In this document: piece after piece, positions 53,841 through 63,933 of the stretch | How positions within the stretch are numbered: the stretch's first letter is position 1 | Layout of the letters: every line of letters starts with the position of its first letter | Assembly (NCBI RefSeq): GCF_039540405.1 | Contig: NZ_BAABEY010000001.1 | Span: 1-64,000, forward strand | Direction of reading: 5' to 3' | Source of the DNA: Ravibacter arvi | Lineage (GTDB): Bacteria; Bacteroidota; Bacteroidia; Cytophagales; Spirosomataceae | DNA length: 64,000 nucleotides | Translations under genes and position numbers: made by a program | Notes under the pieces: model-generated | Told to the model about the DNA's origin: nothing | The model's database searches: none | The model's input: only the letters and a program-made list of their open reading frames with translations

Positions 53841-56045
53841 ATGAGAAGGATAATCTTAGTGTTGTTTCTGTTATGCTTACAGATACCGGTTCAATCACAA
53901 CAAGGATTTCAAAAGTTCAGTACTTCAGAATGGGTTTTGCCGTTAATAAATTCGTCAACTAGTATGGGAAATATTGTTAGTATTTCTTCTGATAAAGAGG
54001 GCGAATTTAATGCCAGTAATATTCATACCAGAGTTTCTATCTATAAGAAAATTTGGGATATAAAGAGGAATAGTGGCATTGTAGTGTTGCGAGGTGAGTT
54101 AGAAAAACTTTCAGATCTTGACTCGTCACAGATATATGTTTTCATTAAGGCCAAACTTAAAAATAGGAGCGCTATTTCATGTTATGTACCTGTCTGTTTT
54201 ATTGATGAGCAAGTTGTTACTAGAAAGTTTAAAATTTCTTTACCATTTGAGCAGGAAATTGATACTGTTTCTTGTAGTCTAATTTTGAATAGAGTTAAAA
54301 AGATTGGGATTAGGAAGTTGACAGTTGCCGTGGAAGATGGTGAATTAAATTCGGAGTGGGTTCATGGTATGCAAAAACGAATATTTCTAGATCAAAATTT
54401 AGTTCAAGGACTATATAGCTTAGGGCTAGTATGGGGATTTTTGAAGTATTTCTCTCCAAAGATATCCGTAAAGAATAATGACTGGGATGCTATTGCGCTT
54501 GAGAGTATAGAGAGTATATTGGATAATAGTTCTAGTAAGAATATTCGAAAATCGATAAAAAGCGTAATCGATTTAGCTTATGATAATGCTATTTCTTCGT
54601 CTCATCATGAGAATTTTTTTGTAATGGGAGCTAAACTTTCTGAGCGAGTTAATGTAAATCACAGATGGATTGATAGTATTCAATTTATTGATTCTGAGTT
54701 AAGGAGTAAGTTGCTTGAAATAGAAAGTAAATTTAGACCGTTTAAGAATGTTTATGTAGAAACTCCGGCCCAAATTAAGAAGCCTTCTCCTGTGTTTCAT
54801 GAGAATACCTACTACGATAGCAATTTGATAGACGTAAGATTTCGCGTATTATCACTGTATCGTTATTGGAATATCATATTCTATTATTATCCCTACAAAT
54901 ATATGTTGCCAAATTCATGGGAAAGTGTTTTAAATAAACACATTGGTCTTTTTATTTTGGCTAATTCATCAAAAAACTATCGACGGCAACTTGCTTTACT
55001 AAATGCGTCTATATATGATGGCCATGCGTTGCTTTCTGAAAACTCTTTGACACTTGCTGGTATCTGTTATTCAAATCCTATTCCTGTTCCAATGAAGTTT
55101 AAGATTGTTAATGATTCTTCGGTAGTTGTTACTTCTATCGAAAAGAACTTTTCGCAGAAAACGGGGATAACAAATGGAGCAGTCGTTGTAGATTTTGATT
55201 CAGAGTCGATTTCAAACAAGATTGAGAGGCTGGAACGATATATCGGTGCTGGTAGAAAGGAGATTTCTAGACATATCCTCGAGAAATTTGATCTTTTAAG
55301 TTTCAGAGAGGGTGAGAAGAAAAATTTTGTGATTACATACTATATGAATGGCATTCGGAAGATGATTAGAGTGAATTGGGACTATAACGAGATACCTGAA
55401 CATTTTCGTTTCTTGCATGATGTAAATACTGACACTAAAGCTCTTAAAAAAGGATTTGAACTTCTTACGAATAAGACTTTGTATTTGAACAGTTTCTATT
55501 GGAAGCGGTCCGATAGGGATACAACGATTAAACTTTTAAATGGAGTTGAAAATGTGATTATCGACACACGTGATTATTGCAATTCTGATTTTCTTCTTTT
55601 TGCGAGAATGTTTGTGCCGGATTCGACGACATTTGTTAGGTTTATGACGACTCACGAGTATCCGGGGCTATTAAGAGAATCTTTTGGTACGGTTTTCAGA
55701 CGTGCTGACGATCATATATTTGATGGAAAGATTTTTGTTTTAATTTCCGAAGCTACTAAAAGTAAGGCGGAGTATCTTACTATGATGCTCAAGTCTAATA
55801 GCGAAAAGACAATTCTAATAGGACGGACAACTTCTGGTTCTGATGGAGATATTTCTTCTATTCCTCTGATTGGGAATAAGGACCTAAAATTTTATTTTTC
55901 TGGCCTTAGGGTAACTTTTCCTAACGGAATTGAAAGTCAAAGTGTTGGGATTGTTCCAGATGTATTTGTTGAAAGAAGTAAGGGTGAAATAATGGATACT
56001 TCAGATGATATTTTGCGAAAAGCTACGAATTATAGTCGGAATTAG
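53841..56045 (+). CDS. secreted S41-like peptidase of the RiPP operon
   Basis: From the ATG at 53841 the protein is 734 aa with a signal peptide (MRRIILVLFLLCLQIPVQSQ); an upstream GTG at 53814 would place nine residues before it. The C-terminal 180 residues fit an S41 (C-terminal processing) peptidase: VIIDTRDYCNSDF, GKIFVLISEATKSKAEYLTM with the catalytic Ser, TILIGRTTSGSDGDISSIPL, RVTFPNGIESQSVGIVPDVF. The N-terminal 450 residues have no clear family. It lies between LanB and the exporter, 27 bases from LanB, so it may process or degrade the peptide outside the cytoplasm or provide immunity. Which one is not visible. Confidence 0.75.
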   Translation: MRRIILVLFLLCLQIPVQSQQGFQKFSTSEWVLPLINSSTSMGNIVSISSDKEGEFNASNIHTRVSIYKKIWDIKRNSGIVVLRGELEKLSDLDSSQIYVFIKAKLKNRSAISCYVPVCFIDEQVVTRKFKISLPFEQEIDTVSCSLILNRVKKIGIRKLTVAVEDGELNSEWVHGMQKRIFLDQNLVQGLYSLGLVWGFLKYFSPKISVKNNDWDAIALESIESILDNSSSKNIRKSIKSVIDLAYDNAISSSHHENFFVMGAKLSERVNVNHRWIDSIQFIDSELRSKLLEIESKFRPFKNVYVETPAQIKKPSPVFHENTYYDSNLIDVRFRVLSLYRYWNIIFYYYPYKYMLPNSWESVLNKHIGLFILANSSKNYRRQLALLNASIYDGHALLSENSLTLAGICYSNPIPVPMKFKIVNDSSVVVTSIEKNFSQKTGITNGAVVVDFDSESISNKIERLERYIGAGRKEISRHILEKFDLLSFREGEKKNFVITYYMNGIRKMIRVNWDYNEIPEHFRFLHDVNTDTKALKKGFELLTNKTLYLNSFYWKRSDRDTTIKLLNGVENVIIDTRDYCNSDFLLFARMFVPDSTTFVRFMTTHEYPGLLRESFGTVFRRADDHIFDGKIFVLISEATKSKAEYLTMMLKSNSEKTILIGRTTSGSDGDISSIPLIGNKDLKFYFSGLRVTFPNGIESQSVGIVPDVFVERSKGEIMDTSDDILRKATNYSRN

Positions 56046-56225
56046 GTGATGAATATTTTTTTTGCGAGACGTATTTATCGGTTTTAAATTTGAGAGTTTA
56101 ATTTAGCTTTCAGATTTCTTTTATTTCTATTGTGATTTGTGTAGATTTTGTTTGTTTATGGTTTGCTTATTTAGTTCATATTTATTTTTTTAATTTTTCT
56201 TAAAACTTAACTAAATACCTGGTCC

Positions 56226-58412
56226 GTGTTGAAGCAATTTCCATATTTTAAGCAGATGGACTCGATGGATTGTGGTGCGAGCTGCTTGCTAATTGTATTC
56301 AAACATTATGGGCGAGCGGTCTCCATTCATAAGTTGAGAACTCTTACGCAAACGACTAGAGAGGGTGTAAGCTTTCTGGGAATTAGCACTGCTGCTGAAA
56401 GACTGGGTTTTCGAACGTATGCTGCTAAGCTATCGCTTTCTCAACTGGATGAGTTAGAGCTGCCGTGCATTCTTCATTGGAATCAAAACCATTTTGTGGT
56501 TTTGTATAGAGTTAAAAATGGAAAGTATTTTTTATCTGATCCGGCCGCAGGGCTGGTTTGCTATCACAAAAGTGAATTTAGAAAATCGTGGTGCTCTATT
56601 GACGGGGATTTAGGTTTGGGTATGGTTTTGAGTCCTGGGCCTGAATTTTCAAATTTTGAGAGTGATTTGGAAACAAATGGTACATTAAATTGGACTAAGA
56701 TATTTTCTTATTTTTACAAATTTAGAAGATTGTATTTTCAAGTAATACTTGGAATGATTGTTGGACTTGTTTTATCACTATTTGCTCCATTTTTGACTCA
56801 ATCTGTCGTTGATTTGGGTATAAATGGAAAGGATATGGGTTTTGTAAATTTGATTCTAATTTCCCAATTTTTTCTATTTTTTGGTAACATATCTATATCT
56901 TTTATTCGATCGTGGATAATGTTACATATTAGTACAAGAGTCAATATTTCTATTTTAACTGATCTCCTTATTAAATTGATGAAATTACCTATGACTTTTT
57001 TTGACCTTAAGACGCATGGCGATATTATGCAGCGTATAGCAGATCAAAAGAGAGTTGAGGCTTTTTTGACGGGAAGTACTTTGAACACTCTATTTTCTTT
57101 GGTCAATGTGTTAGTGTTCGGCATTCTTTTAATTATTTATAGCAAGCTTATTTTTCTTACTTTTTTCTTTTCCACACTTCTATATACGCTATGGGTCATC
57201 GCATTTATGAGGAAGAGACGTGAATTGGATCAAAAAAGGTTTAAAATTTCTTCTGAAAATCAGACTTATTTGGTGGAAATGATACAGAGTATCAAGGATA
57301 TTAAATTAAATAATGCTGAAAGACAAAAAAGGTGGATATGGGAGGGGATTCAGGCGAAACTTTTAAAGTTTCGTATTCAAAGCTTAGCTTTATCGCAATA
57401 TCAGTCGTTAGGATCGATTGCTATAAATCAAACAAAGGGGATTCTTATTTCATATTTTAGCGTGAGAGCCGTTATAGATGACGAAATATCCTTTGGTGCG
57501 ATGATGAGTATTCAATATATTGTTGGTATGGTTAGTAGCCCAGTCGAATCACTTATAGGATTTATGCAAGGCTATCAAGATGCTAAAATTAGTGTAGAGA
57601 GGATTAACGAAATATATGAAGCTGCGAGTGAAGAGGATATCGAAAGAGAGTATTTGAGGGTTTTACCAAAGTGCCGAACAATTGAGCTAAGGAATATTTC
57701 TTTTAGGTATTTTGGCTCCGGTAGTGAGTTGATATTCGATCAATTGAATTTAAAGTTTTACGAGGGGAGAACTACTGCTATTGTTGGTCCAAGTGGAAGC
57801 GGAAAAACTACCATTTTAAGGCTTTTGATGCGTTTCTATTCTTATGAATCTGGCGATATATTTATCGGTAATAAGAAGCTAGACTCTATCGATTTTTCAT
57901 TTTGGCGAGACAGTTGTGGGTGTGTATTGCAAGAAAATTATATTTACAGTGATACTATTTTACGCAATATAGTTATTGATGATGATTTTATAGATAGCGA
58001 GCGTTTAGAAATTGCTATTCGGGTGTCGAATTTGAGTGGATTTATTGATAATGAACCATTCGGCCTTAATACTAAAATAGGTACGTCTGGAAAGGGAATT
58101 AGTCAAGGTCAACGCCAAAGAATTATGATTGCTAGAGCTGTATATAAGAATCCTAGTTATATTTTTCTAGATGAGGCTACGAGTTCTTTGGATGCGAACA
58201 ATGAAAAGGAAATTATTGAAAACTTTCATAAGTTTTGTGTAAACCGTACCGTGGTTATTGTTGCTCATCGCCTTAGTACGGTCAGATATGTTGATAATAT
58301 TATTGTATTGGACAAGGGAAAGGTCGTAGAAGAGGGGACTCACAATGACCTAGTGAGTCTTCGTGGTAAATATTTTGAATTAATTAAGAATCAACTGGAG
58401 CTTTGTGACTAG
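56226..58412 (+). CDS. peptidase-containing ABC exporter (PCAT)
   Basis: A 728-aa exporter starting at GTG 56226 or TTG 56229 (no ATG before the C39 motif). Residues 1-130 are a C39 peptidase: Q10 and C16 (FKQMDSMDCGASCLLIVF), H89 (NQNHFVVLY), D in FLSDPAAG. About residues 165-430 are six membrane helices. The ATPase has Walker A IVGPSGSGKTTILRLLMRF, signature GKGISQGQRQRIMIARAV and Walker B YIFLDEATSSLD. It would cut the leader after the GG and export the mature peptide. A 180-base gap after the S41 gene could contain a second promoter. HlyD follows after 13 bases. Confidence 0.93.
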   Translation: MLKQFPYFKQMDSMDCGASCLLIVFKHYGRAVSIHKLRTLTQTTREGVSFLGISTAAERLGFRTYAAKLSLSQLDELELPCILHWNQNHFVVLYRVKNGKYFLSDPAAGLVCYHKSEFRKSWCSIDGDLGLGMVLSPGPEFSNFESDLETNGTLNWTKIFSYFYKFRRLYFQVILGMIVGLVLSLFAPFLTQSVVDLGINGKDMGFVNLILISQFFLFFGNISISFIRSWIMLHISTRVNISILTDLLIKLMKLPMTFFDLKTHGDIMQRIADQKRVEAFLTGSTLNTLFSLVNVLVFGILLIIYSKLIFLTFFFSTLLYTLWVIAFMRKRRELDQKRFKISSENQTYLVEMIQSIKDIKLNNAERQKRWIWEGIQAKLLKFRIQSLALSQYQSLGSIAINQTKGILISYFSVRAVIDDEISFGAMMSIQYIVGMVSSPVESLIGFMQGYQDAKISVERINEIYEAASEEDIEREYLRVLPKCRTIELRNISFRYFGSGSELIFDQLNLKFYEGRTTAIVGPSGSGKTTILRLLMRFYSYESGDIFIGNKKLDSIDFSFWRDSCGCVLQENYIYSDTILRNIVIDDDFIDSERLEIAIRVSNLSGFIDNEPFGLNTKIGTSGKGISQGQRQRIMIARAVYKNPSYIFLDEATSSLDANNEKEIIENFHKFCVNRTVVIVAHRLSTVRYVDNIIVLDKGKVVEEGTHNDLVSLRGKYFELIKNQLELCD

Positions 58413-58425
58413 GAACTGTTAACAT

Positions 58426-59730
58426 ATGGAGGATAATGTAGTCATAAATTCGAATGTGTACTCCAAACGTGAGAATAGCCATTCTGAAGAGGTACAGGAT
58501 ATTATATCGAAACCGCCCTCTTGGTTATTGAGGCGGGGTATTTTTTCAATTTTTTGTGTTGTTTCTTTTTTTATTTTTTTAACATTTTTTATTAAATATC
58601 CAGAAACTGTTCGAACGTCTTTGATACTTAGTACTGACCAAAATCCCAAGACAATTTTTAGCAAAAAAGATGGTAATTTGGTTAAGATTTTGGTTAAAGA
58701 GAATGTCTGGGTAAAAAACGGGACTGATATAGCATATTTGGAAAGCACAGCTGATCATAATCAGGTTTTGTTAATTCTTAAAAGCTTAAAAGAGCTTAAG
58801 GAGGGGTATTTAGAATTTGATAGCTTGGATGGTATTCTTCTGCCTCGCGAGCTTGAACTTGGTGAACTTCAAAATGGTTATCAGAATCTGTATTCTTCAT
58901 ATCTTGAGTATAGGGCGATGACAAATTTAGGAATTTCTAGAAAAAGAAGGGAGTATATTCTAGAGGAAATTGATAATTTGCGACAACAGGGCATTTGGCT
59001 TAAAACAACGTTGGATCTACAGAGAAGGGAGCTTGTCCTAGGGGAGGCGGAATTTGAACTATATAGAGGATTAGAGAGAGAGAAAGTAATCAGCGCTCTT
59101 GATTTGCAGCAGCGAGAAGCTGTACTCTTAGCTAAACGACAGATAATCCCCCAAAGTGAAAGTAGTATAATTAACAATAACCTAGCGATTCTTTCAAAGA
59201 GTAGAGAGCTTTCGGAGCTGGAGAATGGAATTTTGGAGGAGAAGAAAAGGTTTGTTCAATCGATGAATAGTTTTATAAGTGAGGCTGAAAGTTGGAAGAA
59301 GCTATATGTATTGACTTCGAGTACTAATGGGTATCTGGTTTATAGCTCGTCTCTACAAGAATTGCAGCATGTAGCTGCAAATGAAGTATTGTTTTATGTG
59401 AATCCCGGCAGATATAATTATCATGGAGAGATGTATATTTCGCCTGCTGCTATGTCGAAGGTTATGAAAAATCAAGAAGTTTTAATAAAAGTCCGGAGTT
59501 ATCCCTACCAGCAGTATGGTTTTTTGCGAGGAAGAATAGATCAAGTTGGAGATATCCCTACGAGGGATAGCCTATACTTTTCTAAAGTAACAATATTTCG
59601 TGAGTCAAAGGATTCGCTTATTAAACTTAAACCAGGTATGATGGCAGATGCGGAAATTATTACTTTAGACGTGTCTGTCGCAAAGCGTATTTGGCTTGAT
59701 GTAGGTAAATCACTTAATTTTTTGAAGTAA
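58426..59730 (+). CDS. HlyD-family membrane fusion protein
   Basis: A 434-aa adaptor with one N-terminal membrane helix (FSIFCVVSFFIFLTFFIKY, about 36-56), a lipoyl-like half (DGNLVKILVKENVWVKNGTD), a long coiled coil (about 110-285, e.g. RRELVLGEAEFELYRGLERE) and the second lipoyl half with beta-barrel (LKPGMMADAEIITLDVSVAK). It would link the ABC exporter to an outer-membrane factor, which is not in the window. Ends the first operon; the IS4 element starts 50 bases later, so downstream genes may have been separated from it by the insertion. Confidence 0.88.
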   Translation: MEDNVVINSNVYSKRENSHSEEVQDIISKPPSWLLRRGIFSIFCVVSFFIFLTFFIKYPETVRTSLILSTDQNPKTIFSKKDGNLVKILVKENVWVKNGTDIAYLESTADHNQVLLILKSLKELKEGYLEFDSLDGILLPRELELGELQNGYQNLYSSYLEYRAMTNLGISRKRREYILEEIDNLRQQGIWLKTTLDLQRRELVLGEAEFELYRGLEREKVISALDLQQREAVLLAKRQIIPQSESSIINNNLAILSKSRELSELENGILEEKKRFVQSMNSFISEAESWKKLYVLTSSTNGYLVYSSSLQELQHVAANEVLFYVNPGRYNYHGEMYISPAAMSKVMKNQEVLIKVRSYPYQQYGFLRGRIDQVGDIPTRDSLYFSKVTIFRESKDSLIKLKPGMMADAEIITLDVSVAKRIWLDVGKSLNFLK

Positions 59731-59778
59731 CTGTACAGTCTTTCCATTTTATGCAGTGGTGTTATGGAATTTGTCATA

Positions 59779-61117
59779 CCTGTCCAAAATAAAACCTGAA
59801 AGCACATAGAAAAGAGAGACTCTCACTCAAAAGTGTTAGGTTGTAGTTGCTAAACGAAAACCTAAGAGTCTCCCGATGGTAAAAATATCACTTTTCAGTC
59901 AAATGCTGAGTCTGATTCCCCGAGATAAGTTCGAACGCTTAGTATCGAAACACTCTTCTGATAAGCATCAGAAGGGGATTAATTCTTGGACGCACTTAGT
60001 AACCATGCTGTTCTGCCATATCGGGGGTGCAGCTTTGGTGCGTGACATCAGTAACGGTTTGACCAGTACGACCGGCAATCTGTCTCATTTGGGCGCCAAT
60101 CGTGTTCCTAGCAAGTCCAGCCTATCGTATATCAATAGAAATCGAACACCGGAATTATTCAAAGCGGTATATTTCATGTTACTGGAGCATTTAAGCGGTG
60201 CTCATAAATTTTCCAGATCCGGGCTGTCACGGCTTCGAAGGAAGATTTTTCTCGCCGACGCCAGTTTTATTCCTCTGTGCCTGAAGGTCTTCGATTGGGC
60301 CTGTTACCGTAGTCAAAAAGGTGCAGTCAAGCTGCATACCGTGCTCGATTACGACGGCCTACTCCCCGTATTTGTAAAGCTTACCGAGGCCAAAACGCAT
60401 GAGATAAAAGTAGCCAAAGAAATGACTTTCCCGAAAGGAAGCGTCGTAGTAGTGGATCGGGGCTACTTGGATTTTGGCTGGCTGAAGGTTTTGGACAGCA
60501 GGGGATGTTTCTTTGTGACTCGAGCCAAATCGAATATGGCGCATGAAGTCAAAGAGCAGTATGACGTAGAAGGCGGAGTGCTTCAAGATGAGGACATTTG
60601 CCTCACCTCCTACGCTTCCAAGAAGGAATATGGCTACTTATTGAGGCGTATTCGCTATTTGGACAGCAGAACTGGAAAGGAGTACGTCTTCCTGACCAAC
60701 AACCGTCATTGGGATGCACAAACGTTAGCGGATATTTACAAAGAGCGCTGGGCGATAGAGGTATTCTTTAAACAAATCAAGACTCATATGAAGATCAAGT
60801 CCTTCGTCGGCACCTCGGAAAACGCGGTTTTGATCCAAATCTGGACCGCTATGATTCCCATGCTGCTACTCAAATACCTCAAAGAGAAAGCGGATTACAA
60901 ATGGCACCTATCCAATATGGTTGCCTTTATCAGACTGAATCTGTTCGTCAAAATAGGTTAATGGAATGGTTGAACAACCCGTTTTACAAGCCAATAACTG
61001 GACTCGAGGGAGACCAACTACGTATAAGGTGTGGATAGATTTTAGAAACAGGCTTAAAAAACGTGTAGAAATCCTGGAAGCCACATTTTCTCAGCCCCAA
61101 AAAACGTTTTGGACGGC
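59779..61117 (+). mobile_element. IS4-family insertion sequence
   Basis: About 1.34 kb with imperfect terminal inverted repeats CCTGTCCAAAA (59779-59789) and TTTTGGACGGC (61107-61117). It contains a nearly complete DDE transposase. A truncated 5' copy of the same element lies at 22718. GC content is higher than the surrounding RiPP genes, as expected for an insertion. Confidence 0.75.
59876..60961 (+). CDS. IS4-family transposase
   Basis: A 361-aa transposase with a DUF4372-type N-terminus (SLFSQMLSLIPRDKFERLVS) and the DDE triad: D near 127 (IFLADASFIPL), D near 193 (VVVDRGYLDFGW), E near 297 (YKERWAIEVFFKQIKTHMK). The usual last residues (EWLNNPF-type ending) are found one frame over (LMEWLNNPFYKPITG, 60961 onward), so a frameshift removes about 25 residues from the end. 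Activity may be reduced but the catalytic core is complete. Confidence 0.85.
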   Translation: MVKISLFSQMLSLIPRDKFERLVSKHSSDKHQKGINSWTHLVTMLFCHIGGAALVRDISNGLTSTTGNLSHLGANRVPSKSSLSYINRNRTPELFKAVYFMLLEHLSGAHKFSRSGLSRLRRKIFLADASFIPLCLKVFDWACYRSQKGAVKLHTVLDYDGLLPVFVKLTEAKTHEIKVAKEMTFPKGSVVVVDRGYLDFGWLKVLDSRGCFFVTRAKSNMAHEVKEQYDVEGGVLQDEDICLTSYASKKEYGYLLRRIRYLDSRTGKEYVFLTNNRHWDAQTLADIYKERWAIEVFFKQIKTHMKIKSFVGTSENAVLIQIWTAMIPMLLLKYLKEKADYKWHLSNMVAFIRLNLFVKIG

Positions 61118-61970
61118 TGTGGGAATTTGTGAGAGTTTGAGCTCCTCCTGAACTATGAGACGGTTTGAATTGGGGTTTACGCTATTTTCACCTAGTTGAA
61201 TTCAATTGAAAAAGTAACTGAGAGCTGTTAGAAAATTTTTTGGAAAAAGAAATGTGAACATCTCTCGTCCGAAGAACGGGAAGATTAAGTACTTGTTTCT
61301 GTCTAAAGTGGCAAAAAGGGTTTAGAAATTTTGTTTATTACAATAAACAAACTCAGAGTTTGCGAAAGTACATGTGGCCCCTACCTTGAAGCCTACTGTA
61401 CCAGTGTAAGCGTCGAAGAAATTTGCCACCAACAAATGTGATGCATGGATTTTGTACAAGGTACTTTATATTGTGGCGAAAGGTTTTGAGTGTTAACTGT
61501 ATCGGATAATTGTGGTAGTATTAGTTGTGGACTTCTATTTGTTAATTCCTAAGAAGGCGCTGGATGCAGCGGTGTACCTGACTTAAACTTGCTCGTTCTA
61601 ATGTTGTTTTCATGAGCTGCCGGTGTTATGATGATTTGAGTTTATTTTAATGGAAGAGAGCTTATGCATATCTGAATGTTGTGACTCTAACTTGTCAGCA
61701 CTTGGAAAGACGCGATAGTCGTATGTTGAGTGATTTAGTGAAAAGTTTCGCATCAACTGTTTGCCTGTATATTGACTTTATATTTGTATGATGAATGATA
61801 GAAATTGAAAATTTTAGTGCGAGTGCAAGCACTCCAACCTAAACAGAGCGTTGGATGACTTTGCACTAGAGAGCCTCCCAATTTACACGTGACTCACCAA
61901 AACCTTTTTCTTAACTGTCTGAAAATTTGAGATTGTATCAGAGATTATTTTTATTATCAGATATTTAACT
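61118..61970. other. 850-bp region between IS4 and the second RiPP gene set
   Basis: No gene recognised and no GG-leader peptide found. AT-rich with short stems only. It would need to hold a promoter for the LanC-like gene at 61971, because the IS cuts any read-through from the first operon. Confidence 0.45.
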
Positions 61971-63128
61971 ATGGATTTTTATCTTACAAAGTATCTATCG
62001 ATTGTTCGAAGTATGTTGTTGAATGCACATTCTATTGACAATATTGGACTACTACACGGGAAAATGGGAGTTGCTATTCAATTTTATCATCTTACTCGAA
62101 AAACAACAAATCCAGCGTTCGAAATAGTTGCAGGGGAACTAGTAGATGATGTCGTCTCACATCTATCAAGCAATACTTCTATTGATTTCGAAAGTGGGTT
62201 AGCTGGAATTGGTTGGGGGATTGAATATCTATTACACAACTGCTTTTTGGAAGCTGAAAATAGTGATGAAATTTTAGAGGAGATGGATGAACAAATATTC
62301 AAATTTTTTTTGCAAAATACTCCCAGAGAAGTTGGACTGCTTGATGGAGTAGTTGGGCCAGGAGTTTATTTTTTGAATCGTATCAAGAACAGTTTAGTGA
62401 ATTCAACGAGTTCGATTTTCAAAACAAATAGAATAGCTTTGCAACAGATTTGTAATCACGTCAGTTTGATTTTGCCTGAAATGTTGCATGCACTTAGGGA
62501 GCCACGCCGAGTACCAGATGATTCTGTTGAAATGCAGAATTTTCGGATTACTGATCTTGTTAAATTTGACATAACATGGACTCTTCCAGTTTTAATTGTA
62601 TTTCTCGCAAAAGTCATTGAGCTCGATATTAACGTCTCTGAAAATATTTTTGTTATGTTATTGGATGAATGTATAACTTGTGAACCTGTTTTGCAGTGCA
62701 ATAAACTGTTGTTGCTTTTAGCTTTGGAGGAACTTAAAAGTGGGATTCAGTCTGCGAAAAATCTGAATATTTTTTTGCTAAATCAAAAGATTGTGGTGTC
62801 CAGATTTAGCCTTTTGAATAATTTGAATGAAGAGGAATATAGAGACGAACTTAATAAACTTGATTTTTCGCTAAGAAATGGTGTTCCCGGAATTGCTATC
62901 GTTATTTTTTGTTTAGAAAGAAGAATTGAAAACATAGCATTCTTTAAAAAATACATGGAATATGCAAAAAAATACATTGATTTAAATTTAGTTGAACGAA
63001 TTGATTTAGAATGTATTAATGTATTTTCTAAATCGAATATGAAAAAGTTTGGTATACTCGAAGGAGTAGCTGGATTACTCTTGTTTGTTTTTTTTGATTC
63101 AGACGTGATTTTTGACTCAAATGATTGA
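61971..63128 (+). CDS. LanC-like protein without zinc site
   Basis: A 385-aa protein of the LanC-like fold as found beside Bacteroidota RiPP genes: IGLLHGKMGVAIQFYHLTRK, FESGLAGIGWGIEYLLHNCF, SLRNGVPGIAIVIFCL, GILEGVAGLLLFVFF. The repeated G-(x)-G helices of the barrel are there, but the WCYG and CHG zinc motifs of catalytic LanC are absent, so it is probably a binding or scaffold protein rather than a cyclase. Its stop overlaps the start of the next gene. Confidence 0.8.
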   Translation: MDFYLTKYLSIVRSMLLNAHSIDNIGLLHGKMGVAIQFYHLTRKTTNPAFEIVAGELVDDVVSHLSSNTSIDFESGLAGIGWGIEYLLHNCFLEAENSDEILEEMDEQIFKFFLQNTPREVGLLDGVVGPGVYFLNRIKNSLVNSTSSIFKTNRIALQQICNHVSLILPEMLHALREPRRVPDDSVEMQNFRITDLVKFDITWTLPVLIVFLAKVIELDINVSENIFVMLLDECITCEPVLQCNKLLLLLALEELKSGIQSAKNLNIFLLNQKIVVSRFSLLNNLNEEEYRDELNKLDFSLRNGVPGIAIVIFCLERRIENIAFFKKYMEYAKKYIDLNLVERIDLECINVFSKSNMKKFGILEGVAGLLLFVFFDSDVIFDSND

Positions 63129-63933
63129 ACATAAGCCTAAAGTATCAGTGGTTATTCCTTTCTATAATAATGGAAAGTTTTTACTTCGTGCGCTCCGAAG
63201 TGTTTTGTCTCAGACTTTCGAGGACTTCGAGATTTTGGTAGTTGATGACGGATCGGAAGAGAGTTATTTCTCAGTCATCGACGCGCTTCGTTTAAAAAAT
63301 TTGTCATATTTGAGACTTAAACATAGCAATGCTAACGTTGCAAGAAATTATGGAATTATTTCTTCAAATGGAAGTTATATCGCCATGTTGGATGCGGATG
63401 ATGAATGGCTCCCTCATCATCTAGCGAGTGGTGTTAATTTCATAGAAAAACATAATTGTGATGGCGTATATAGTAGCGTTTTTGCCAGGAGAGGAGATGA
63501 TATGGAGGTGTCTTATAGCAGGCAAAAGCATACAAATGAAAAAATGATTAACTATTTGTTATCTTCAGGATTTGGTGTACAAACTTCTACTTTATTTATG
63601 AAAGCGTCGGCTGCAAAAAAAATCCTTTGGGATGAAACACTTTATCGTCATCAAGATTACGATTTTGTAATCAGATTTGATAAAGAATTTGAATTACTTT
63701 GTAATCCGAATATTACCTCCATATATCATATTAATGATAGTTCAAGCCGTTCTATTGATTTTGACTCATGCGTTCGATTTATTGATAAATATAGGAGTGA
63801 TATATCGTCTGATATTTACAAAGTGTATCACAAGGAGATGTTGAAAAACGCAATTAAATTAGGGGCCGAAAGTCACATTATTAATCACTATATTGAAAAT
63901 TCTACCGATGAAAATAGCGTTTATCACAAATAG
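63121..63933 (+). CDS. GT2-family glycosyltransferase
   Basis: A 270-aa GT-A glycosyltransferase from the ATG at 63121, overlapping the LanC-like stop (ATGATTGA); a TTG three codons upstream is in frame but unneeded. The nucleotide-sugar fold is typical: VSVVIPFYNNGKFLLRALRS, VLSQTFEDFEILVVDDGSEE, and the D-x-D region YIAMLDADDEWLPHHLASG. Translational coupling to the LanC-like gene suggests both act on one peptide. Donor and acceptor unknown. Confidence 0.9.
   Translation: MIEHKPKVSVVIPFYNNGKFLLRALRSVLSQTFEDFEILVVDDGSEESYFSVIDALRLKNLSYLRLKHSNANVARNYGIISSNGSYIAMLDADDEWLPHHLASGVNFIEKHNCDGVYSSVFARRGDDMEVSYSRQKHTNEKMINYLLSSGFGVQTSTLFMKASAAKKILWDETLYRHQDYDFVIRFDKEFELLCNPNITSIYHINDSSSRSIDFDSCVRFIDKYRSDISSDIYKVYHKEMLKNAIKLGAESHIINHYIENSTDENSVYHK

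Noticed and set aside
61118..61970. Second RiPP precursor upstream of the LanC-like gene
   Set aside because: No short frame with a KKL-type leader and GG was found on either strand.
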